Source: CAXMST01 sp032122625
GTDB lineage: Bacteria; Actinomycetota; Thermoleophilia; Solirubrobacterales; 70-9
DNA length: 10,773 nucleotides
Assembly: GCA_032122625.1 (NCBI GenBank)
Contig: JAQBGG010000006.1
Location: 1 to 10,773 of the forward strand
Direction: 5' to 3'
The position numbers and the translations under genes were made by a program. The notes beneath the pieces are model-generated. The model searched no databases. It had not been told where the DNA came from and saw nothing but the letters and a program-made list of their open reading frames with translations. This document shows, piece after piece, positions 6,422-10,773 of this stretch (the first letter of the stretch is position 1; every line of letters begins with the position of its first letter).

Positions 6422-6585
6422 CGGACGCGCCAGCTCGTCTTCGCCCGACACGGCCGGAGCTGCTGGCTTTGGGGCGAGCCCGCCGTCGATATCGACCATG
6501 TGGTCCCGATCAAGGACGATGGCGACGATTCGCTCGCGCGAACCTGCGGCCGGCCTGCGCCCGCTGCAACCGGGGCTGGCGCTAA
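6422..6585 (+). pseudogene. HNH endonuclease fragment with frameshift
   Basis: The plus frame from 6422 reads RTRQLVFARHGRSCWLWGEP, then DIDHVVPIKDDGDDSLA. After a two-base excess (CG at 6539-6540 in a GCGCG run) it continues NLRPACARCNRGWR and a TAA stop at 6583-6585. Together these make the beta-beta-alpha-metal HNH domain: DH of 'DIDHVVP', Asn of 'NLRPAC' and the zinc pair CARC. Two lesions are visible: the frameshift, and Trp where the second Cys of the first zinc pair is expected (CWLW for CWLC). The N-terminal ~20 residues are gone at the junction with the portal fragment. HNH genes commonly sit beside terminase and portal genes in phages, so both fragments probably come from one prophage. 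Confidence 0.72.
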
Positions 6586-6674
6586 TGCGAACTCCCCCGC
6601 GTGTGGCGTTCTCCGACGCGCCCGGTTCCATCTCGGCTTCCGGCTTGCGCGCCCGGTTGCCGACATGTCCGCTT

Positions 6675-6696
6675 CCCCCACACGCGCTATTGGGGG
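6675..6696. terminator. possible hairpin after the rhodanese gene
   Basis: CCCCCA (6675-6680) and TGGGGG (6691-6696) form a 6-bp stem with a 10-nt loop, starting six bases beyond the rhodanese stop at 6703. It could end the minus-strand operon, but there is no T tract. Confidence 0.3.
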
Positions 6697-6702
6697 TATC
6701 GG

Positions 6703-7092
6703 CTAGAGGTCGCCATGGTGCTCGTCGGTGGGCAGGCCTGCGTCCTTCCAGGCGGCAAACCCACCCTGGAGGTTGGCGACCTTCTCGAAGCCAAGCTCCT
6801 TCAGGGTCGCCGCGGCGAGCGCGCCTCGGGCGCCCGACCGGCAATAGACGACCACGCGGCTGGCCGGGTCCAGCTCGGGCTTGTGGCGGGGGCTGACGGG
6901 ATCGGCCGCGAACTCCAGAAGGCCTCGCGGGACCTGGACGGCCCCTGGGATGAAGTGCTCCCACTCGACGGGCTCGCGGACGTCGAGGAACACGACCGGC
7001 CCTGAGGCGGCCTCGACGGAGGCTTCCTGCGGGCTGACCTCCTCAACCTGGCCCTTGGCATCGGCAAGCATCTGTGCGGCGCTTCTCATCAT
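6703..7092 (-). CDS. single-domain rhodanese-like sulfurtransferase
   Basis: The 129-residue protein carries the rhodanese fold markers in order: FLDVREPVEWEHFIPGAVQV at residues ~35-54, VVYCRSGARG at ~81-90 with the active Cys84 in a CRSGAR loop, and ANLQGGFAAWKDAG near the end. Such proteins pass sulfane sulfur from thiosulfate or persulfides to cyanide, glutathione or protein partners. There is no signal peptide, so it acts in the cytoplasm. The start is set by AGAAGGAG at 7104-7097, four bases before ATG 7092 and seven before a second ATG at 7089; either may be used. It lies 50 bases downstream of the DszB-like gene on the same strand and is likely co-transcribed. A pairing with a desulfinase (sulfite release) would fit sulfur salvage or detoxification, but this is inferred. 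Confidence 0.9.
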   Translation of the reverse strand: MMRSAAQMLADAKGQVEEVSPQEASVEAASGPVVFLDVREPVEWEHFIPGAVQVPRGLLEFAADPVSPRHKPELDPASRVVVYCRSGARGALAAATLKELGFEKVANLQGGFAAWKDAGLPTDEHHGDL

Positions 7093-7142
7093 GCGTCTCC
7101 TTCTGGTAATCGGTGCCTTGGCAAGTCGCTCAGGCTCTCGGG

Positions 7143-8315
7143 CTACCCGAGGCGTGTGCCCTCGGCTTCGAGCCCGCCGCCCGAGGGCAGCTTGGTCCAG
7201 CTCCGTCGCTCCCACTCCTCCTGAAGGACCTCCGTCGCCGCCTGCTCCAGGAACTCCGGGCGCGCCCACTCGTGCACGTCGAAGTCGTTCTCGACGTAGC
7301 CGTGGCTGACCATGAAGTCCTTGCCGACCTCGATGCACGTCATGTTGTGCGCGCTCAGGCTCGGCACCATGTCGACTTGCTTGATGCCCTCGTAGGTGTC
7401 TTCGGCATCCCGGTAGAACGTCTGCCGATTGAGGATCGCTCCCGTGGCGCGCTTGTGCTCGTTGGCCCAGCGACCGACCTTGATCATCGCTTTCATATAT
7501 GTGTTGACCAGCTCGGGGTGCTCGTCGGCCATTACGTCGGTGCAGGTGATGACGGCAGGGGTATTGGCGACCTGCACCGTGTAGTCCGGATATCTGGATA
7601 GGTCCTCGATCATCTTGATCTGGCCCGTGGCTTCCTGGAGATGCTGGAAGACCTTGCTCTGGGTGTAGACCGCGTCGACCTTGCCGTCGAGCAGCGCGGC
7701 CTCCAGTGGGCGGAAGGCCAGGTCGTGCTTGTGGTCACGGCGCATCCACAACTCCGACGGGTTGTTCATTTGCACCTGGAGCATCTCGGGCTTGTCATAC
7801 CAGTCATCCGGGTACGGGAACTCAACGAGTTCCACGTCGTCCAAGGTCATGTCGTTGAGCTTCAGCATGTTCTCGATGCCCATGTGCTCCTGGATACGCC
7901 ACCAGTCGTTCTTGATCGTGTTCAGGCTCTTCGAGATGCCGATCTTCTTGCCCTTCAGGTCCTTCATCCGGAAGAACTGGTCGCGGGCGCGCACCGCCAT
8001 GCAGCCGCCCTCGTAGACCCACGTCGCCCCCAGCAGCACGGTGCGGCGGATGTCTGCGTGGACGTGGATCGGCGGGTACAGGCCACCAAAACGGATCAGG
8101 TTGTCGAGGTTGTGGATGTAGTGCGGGTACCAGTTGTTCTCGGGTGCGTGGCGGAAGTAGGCGTATTCGACGCCCAACTTCTTGAACTCCTCGCGGCACC
8201 ACCCAAGCTCCTGATCGACGTTGTTCGCCGACACCATGGGGCAGTTTGTGAACCAGACCTCCTCCCAGTTCAGCGGCACCGTCGTCGAGACACGTGGTTG
8301 CTCTGTGGTCGTCAT
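7143..8315 (-). CDS. DszB-like desulfinase-family protein (periplasmic-binding-protein fold, cytoplasmic)
   Basis: The 390-residue protein resembles DszB, the 2'-hydroxybiphenyl-2-sulfinate desulfinase of Rhodococcus, a member of the NrtA/SsuA-like binding-protein superfamily. Catalysis in DszB uses Cys27, His60 and Arg70. Here FTNCPMVSAN puts Cys25 in the same local motif (DszB YSNCPVPNA), and PHYIHNLDNLIRFGGLYPP gives His65 and Arg75 with the same spacing of ten and the shared RFGG--PP. DLKGKKIGISKS (~120-131) and the C-terminal WARPEFL (DszB WAAPEFL) also match. There is no signal peptide or lipobox, and no ABC permease or ATPase nearby, which argues against a transport role. The start is ATG 8315 with AAAAGGAG eight bases upstream. 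The exact substrate is unknown; overall similarity seems modest, so another sulfinate or sulfonate-like substrate is possible. Confidence 0.75.
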   Translation of the reverse strand: MTTTEQPRVSTTVPLNWEEVWFTNCPMVSANNVDQELGWCREEFKKLGVEYAYFRHAPENNWYPHYIHNLDNLIRFGGLYPPIHVHADIRRTVLLGATWVYEGGCMAVRARDQFFRMKDLKGKKIGISKSLNTIKNDWWRIQEHMGIENMLKLNDMTLDDVELVEFPYPDDWYDKPEMLQVQMNNPSELWMRRDHKHDLAFRPLEAALLDGKVDAVYTQSKVFQHLQEATGQIKMIEDLSRYPDYTVQVANTPAVITCTDVMADEHPELVNTYMKAMIKVGRWANEHKRATGAILNRQTFYRDAEDTYEGIKQVDMVPSLSAHNMTCIEVGKDFMVSHGYVENDFDVHEWARPEFLEQAATEVLQEEWERRSWTKLPSGGGLEAEGTRLG

Positions 8316-8360
8316 GATCGACGCTCCTTTTGCTCGGGAGTGGGACAGGGGTGGCGCAGC

Positions 8361-8939
8361 CTACCGAGGTTCGCAATCTGTGCTGGCCCGGATGCCCTGT
8401 CGCGAGGCTTCTAACCAGGACGGCGCGCGCCGGTCGCTGGGGCTGTGTCCGGCGCCACCCTCCCCAAGAACACCACCACGGGCCTGCTCCTCCTCCCGGC
8501 GTTGCTGCTGCTCGATCTCGTCGGCCATCTGATCCTGCTGGCGCATCCATTCCACCGCGTCGCGCTCGCCGCTCGCCAGCTCCTCGACGGGCTGTCGCTC
8601 GGCGAGCCGAGCGCGTTCCGGATTGCCGCTGATAGCCGGCCATCGCCCGTGTCTATCCGCAAGCACCCGGCCCTCCTGAATCGCCTTATTCCAGAATCGC
8701 TGCGAGTGGGCAGCTGACCTCGTTGTCGTCAGGTCCACCTCGACCCCCACCCGCCCTTTCAGCCGCTGGTGCAACTCCGCTACCTCTTTGTCCCCTGGCG
8801 GGTCCAACTCCACCAGCAAGTCCACGTCCGCGTTCTGGGCCGCCTCGCCCCTTGCTCGCGACCCGATCAGCGCGGCCAGCACCACCCCCGACTCCCCCGC
8901 GAGCGAGTCGGTCAGCTCGGCCATCACGGACTCGTGCAC
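8361..8939 (-). CDS. minimal nucleotidyltransferase (MNT-type) domain protein
   Basis: Residues ~20-75 form a DNA polymerase beta-like nucleotidyltransferase core: GSRARGEAAQNADVDLLVEL with the GS at 26-27 and Asp38/Asp40, then VEVDLTTTR with the third acidic residue Asp69. All three metal-binding carboxylates are present, so it may be active. The C-terminal ~100 residues are Glu/Gln/Arg-rich (EWMRQQDQMADEIEQQQRRE), likely helical, and not part of the usual ~100-residue MNT. MNT proteins often pair with HEPN toxins, where the MNT AMPylates and neutralises the toxin; no HEPN R-x4-6-H partner is seen here. The start is GTG 8939 (ATG 8924 is an alternative). It begins ten bases after the stop of the upstream 110-residue gene, so the two are probably translated together. 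Confidence 0.8.
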   Translation of the reverse strand: MHESVMAELTDSLAGESGVVLAALIGSRARGEAAQNADVDLLVELDPPGDKEVAELHQRLKGRVGVEVDLTTTRSAAHSQRFWNKAIQEGRVLADRHGRWPAISGNPERARLAERQPVEELASGERDAVEWMRQQDQMADEIEQQQRREEEQARGGVLGEGGAGHSPSDRRAPSWLEASRQGIRASTDCEPR

Positions 8940-8949
8940 GTGGTGGAGG

Positions 8950-9282
8950 CTACCCCTCCGCCAGCGGGTCGGGCAGCACTTCGGCGAGGCGCCGGCCCCC
9001 GTTCGGGTCGATCACGACGCACCCGACCGCCGGGGCGAGCGGGGCGAGCGAGCCGATGACGTGGAGGTCGTCGCCGGCGTTGGCGATGAAGTAGCCGCTG
9101 CCGCCGTCGATCCCGCCGCCGTCGATCAGCAACGCCTCGGAGCCGTCGGTCGGCAGCGTCTTCCACTCGATCTCGTGCTGATCGAGGTCGAGGTCGGGCA
9201 TGCGATCGGCGAGCCGGTCGAGCAGCTCTAGCCGATCGGCGTCGCGGCGTTGGTCGTCGTCGCGGTGGTCGTCGAGCTTCAT
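8950..9282 (-). CDS. 110-residue acidic protein of unknown function, upstream partner of the nucleotidyltransferase
   Basis: I do not recognise this protein. The N-terminal ~35 residues are charged and helix-forming (DQRRDADRLELLDRLADRMP). The rest has strand-like blocks, including ALLIDGGGIDGGSGYFIANA and GCVVIDPNGGRRLAEVLPDP, with Gly-rich turns. There is no signal peptide, zinc motif or membrane segment. The start is well supported: ATG 9282 with GAGGAG five bases upstream. It is the first gene of a four-gene minus-strand run and sits ten bases before the nucleotidyltransferase, so a two-gene module, perhaps toxin-antitoxin-like, is possible but unproven. Confidence 0.65.
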   Translation of the reverse strand: MKLDDHRDDDQRRDADRLELLDRLADRMPDLDLDQHEIEWKTLPTDGSEALLIDGGGIDGGSGYFIANAGDDLHVIGSLAPLAPAVGCVVIDPNGGRRLAEVLPDPLAEG

Positions 9283-9723
9283 GGCTTCTCCTCGATTCTG
9301 GATTGGTGGTCGGTCGTTGACTTCCGACCTTCTCCGTAGTGGTCGTTGCGGCTAAGCCCACTGCTTTGGGTTTCGGGATAGGGGGACGGCCAGCCGCAAA
9401 GGGCTGGGGCCGGTTTCTGCTCCGGGAACGAGGCAGGTATCGGGCCGGTCGGTCCTCCACCCGCCACGCAATCCGCACCGTCTCTGCGGCAAAGCTCCGG
9501 GCTTCGCTGGACCTACTACGCCGCCCCCGGATCGAGCATCGGTCACCAGGGCCGTGGTCGGCGCCTGAGCGCCGTGGTCGTGTGAGGCTGGCTGCTGGCT
9601 ACGCGGTCCTCAGCGCGTTTCCACCGGGCTACCGGGCATCGCGGGCTAGGCGATCACGGCCCCGATCGAGGACGGCGCGGCCCCAGGGGATGTTGCAAGG
9701 CAACCCGCGGGGACCGCGCCAGC
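9283..9723. other. ~440-base stretch without a supported gene
   Basis: No frame on either strand shows recognisable protein sequence. It holds two clear secondary-structure elements. One is a hairpin at 9387-9412 (CGGC then CAGCC pairing with GGCTG then GCCG, loop GCAAAG, two bulged bases). The other is a hairpin at 9560-9573 (GGCGC-CTGA-GCGCC) flanked by direct repeats of GCCGTGGTCG (9551-9560, 9571-9580). It must contain the promoter of the minus-strand operon starting at 9282, but I cannot place -35 and -10 boxes with confidence. Confidence 0.5.
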
Positions 9724-9745
9724 ATGCACCGTAGCCCCCTTTACG

Positions 9746-9766
9746 TGGGGCCACGTTTGGGGCCAA
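9746..9766 (-). promoter_or_regulatory. arm-like repeat pair, left of core, copy 2
   Basis: TTGGCCCCA and GTGGCCCCA occur on the minus strand with the same 12-bp step and the same distance to the tRNA half as at 5779-5799. The 26-nt block is identical between copies while the following 55 nt are not, which suggests selection or function in the block. Confidence 0.45.
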
Positions 9767-9827
9767 GTTCGCCGACGGCCCCGACGCCAACGGCGTCGAG
9801 GTCGCTTGGTTACGCGACCTATTCGGA

Positions 9828-9869
9828 TGGGCCGGCCTGGACTCGAACCAGGGACCTACGGATTATGAG
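9828..9869 (-). other. tRNA-Met-like 3'-half fragment, copy 2
   Basis: It is identical to the fragment at 5861-5902: CTCATAA loop, TCCGT, AGGTC, perfect T arm, CCGGCCC acceptor strand and A. The sequence upstream (on the minus strand) does not supply a D arm or a pairing acceptor strand. It is not a complete tRNA gene. Confidence 0.82.
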
Positions 9870-9953
9870 CGCGGCGCTTCCTGCCTTGCCTAGCGTCCCT
9901 GGGCGCGGCTGTGTCCTGCTCGTTGCGCTCCGTTGCGCTCCGTATTCGGCTGT

Positions 9954-9995
9954 TTGGCCCCCGCCTTGGCACCCGGTGGTACCCGCTTGGTACCC
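9954..9995 (+). promoter_or_regulatory. arm-like repeat array, right of core, copy 2
   Basis: Units TTGGCCCCC (9954), TTGGCACCC (9966), GTGGTACCC (9976) and TTGGTACCC (9987) on the plus strand mirror the copy 1 array. The fourth unit is kept although the sequence around it differs from copy 1. Confidence 0.45.
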
Positions 9996-10043
9996 GGAGC
10001 ACTTAGGCGCTTTTCGTCCAAAGGGGGAGGTTTCGCTAGCACT

Positions 10044-10773
10044 TGGAGTGCCCCGGGTCTCGCGGACACTGTTGACCTTTGCCGCCTGAGCGTATCCAAC
10101 TCATCGCTCACCGGCCATGGCCGGTGAGCGGCGCAACCGCTCACCCTCCGCTCCTGCCCCCTCGAGCGCCCGCTCCTCGAACACCACCGGCGAGAGGTAT
10201 CCGAGCCGCGAGTGCAGGCGGAGCGGGTTGTAGAACTCCTCGACGTAGCTGAAGACCTCGCCGCGAAGCTCGCCCTTCGTCGGCCAGCTGCGGCGGTTGA
10301 TCAGATCCTTCTTCAGGGTCGCGAAGAACGACTCCGAGACGGCGTTGTCGAAGCAGTCGCCCACCGAGCCCATCGAGACGGCGATGCCGGCATCACCGGC
10401 GGCGTGGCCGAAGGTCAGAGCGACGTATTGCGAGCCCTGGTCTGAGTGATGCACGAGCCCAGGGCCCGGCTTGCGGCGCGCAACGGCCATCTCGAGCGCG
10501 TCGACGACGAGCTCTGCGCGCATGTGGTCGGCCATCGACCAGCCGACGATCCGGCGGCTGAAGCAGTCCATCACCGCGGCGAGATAGACCCAGCCCTCCC
10601 AGCTCGACAGGTAGGTGATGTCGGCTGACCAGAGCAGGTTCGGCGCCGGCGGGTCGAAGTCGCGCTCGACGAGGTCCGGCGCCGGGCGCACTCCCGGGAC
10701 TCGGATGGTGGTCCGGCCGCGCTTTTCGGGCGCCGAGCCTGAGAGCCCGTTGGTCCGCATCAATCGCTCGACG
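10044..10773 (-). mobile_element. IS3-family insertion sequence, one end, continues past the right edge
   Basis: The transposase reads from the right edge toward this end. About 57 bases after its stop, the plus strand starts TGGAGTGCCCCGGGTCTCGC at 10044, which resembles the known IS6110 terminus (TGAACCGCCCCGG--TGTCCGGA-AC) in layout and conserved CCCCGG...CGGACA. The other end and the target duplication are outside the window, so the boundary rests on terminus resemblance only. Confidence 0.6.
10101..10773 (-). CDS. IS3-family transposase OrfB (DDE integrase core), N-terminus beyond the window
   Basis: The frame is open at the right edge (VERLMRTNGLSG, the end of the helix-turn-helix-like region) and ends with TGA at 10101. 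Counting from TTG 10763, the catalytic triad is Asp48 (WSADITYL), Asp108 (HHSDQGSQY) and Glu144 (NAVSESFFATLKKDL), with exactly 35 residues between the last two: the DD(35)E signature of the rve/IS3 family. 'EEFYNPLRLHSRLGYLSPV' near the C-terminus is also characteristic. It acts with OrfA, normally by -1 frameshift fusion; OrfA is outside the window. The C-terminal codons contain a 24-bp perfect palindrome (10106-10129). The visible part has no lesions. Confidence 0.93.
   Translation of the reverse strand, partial: VERLMRTNGLSGSAPEKRGRTTIRVPGVRPAPDLVERDFDPPAPNLLWSADITYLSSWEGWVYLAAVMDCFSRRIVGWSMADHMRAELVVDALEMAVARRKPGPGLVHHSDQGSQYVALTFGHAAGDAGIAVSMGSVGDCFDNAVSESFFATLKKDLINRRSWPTKGELRGEVFSYVEEFYNPLRLHSRLGYLSPVVFEERALEGAGAEGERLRRSPAMAGER

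Larger units (their letters stand above)
5757..9984. mobile_element. putative integrated unit bounded by attachment-site-like direct repeats
   Basis: The interval runs from the left repeat (5757-6017) to the right repeat (9724-9984), a unit period of 3967 bp. It contains two broken phage genes next to the left repeat, then four co-directional intact genes on the minus strand, then ~440 bases without a gene. It has no recognisable integrase, excisionase or replication gene, so if mobile it would depend on a recombinase elsewhere. Both repeats carry the same tRNA 3' half, so the unit lies between two copies of one attachment sequence. Seen: repeats and gene order. Inferred: mobility and tandem integration. 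Confidence 0.6.
9724..9984. repeat. attachment-site-like direct repeat, copy 2
   Basis: This is the second copy of the 5757-6017 repeat with identical internal spacing. The minus-strand frame right of the tRNA half reads VPPGAKAGAKQPNTERNGA, as in copy 1, then stops earlier (GHSRAQGR). Beyond 9995 similarity ends, and the IS3-type terminus begins at 10044. Confidence 0.8.

Noticed and set aside
7143..8315. ABC-transporter substrate-binding protein
   Set aside because: No signal peptide or lipobox, no transporter partners, and the DszB catalytic residues are conserved.
7641..8414. Long plus-strand open frame
   Set aside because: Antisense to the DszB-like gene, with a repetitive Val/Leu/His composition typical of a shadow.
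10106..10129. 24-bp perfect palindrome
   Set aside because: It lies inside the transposase C-terminal codons; it may be chance or part of the insertion sequence end, with no independent evidence of function.
1..10773. CRISPR array or rRNA gene
   Set aside because: No regularly spaced repeats with unique spacers and no rRNA-like sequence were seen.

Overview
The window is GC-rich and its proteins look actinobacterial. The best guess is a Thermoleophilia or Solirubrobacterales-like Actinomycetota; this is an inference from protein style and base composition, not from a marker gene. The left half is ordinary chromosome. The right half is a decayed mobile-element region built around repeated tRNA fragments.

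Positions 1-5380: the start of an HtrA-like serine protease runs off the left edge on the minus strand. Next come a tRNA 3'-half fragment and a ~500-residue protein of a family I cannot name, with a Rossmann-like glycine motif. These are followed by a TraR/DksA-type zinc-finger protein and a TMEM175-like (DUF1211) membrane protein on the plus strand. A small monooxygenase-like protein, a secreted lipoprotein and a YihY/BrkB-type membrane protein, which has no normal start codon where the family would need one, lie on the minus strand.

Positions 5381-9984: the C-terminal third of a metallo-beta-lactamase-fold hydrolase (GntH-like) is cut off where a ~261-bp repeat begins. That repeat (5757-6017) recurs at 9724-9984 with a constant offset of 3967 bp and no net insertion or deletion. 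Each copy holds the 3' half of a tRNA-Met-like gene, from the CAT anticodon loop to the discriminator base. Each half is flanked by short KTGGCCCC-like repeats, two on one side and about four on the other, in inverted orientation. This is the layout of a tyrosine-recombinase attachment site with both arms. The two copies therefore look like junctions between tandemly integrated elements.

The ~4-kb unit between the copies holds broken phage genes: an HK97-type portal fragment and a frameshifted HNH endonuclease, head to head. It also holds an intact co-directional minus-strand cluster: a 110-residue acidic protein of unknown function, a minimal nucleotidyltransferase, a DszB-like desulfinase-family protein that keeps the Cys/His/Arg catalytic set, and a single-domain rhodanese. 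The last two suggest a small sulfur-handling cargo, with C-S cleavage giving sulfite next to a sulfurtransferase. No integrase gene is visible in the unit.

Positions 10044-10773: one end of an IS3-family insertion sequence with an IS6110-like terminus and a DD(35)E transposase that runs off the right edge.
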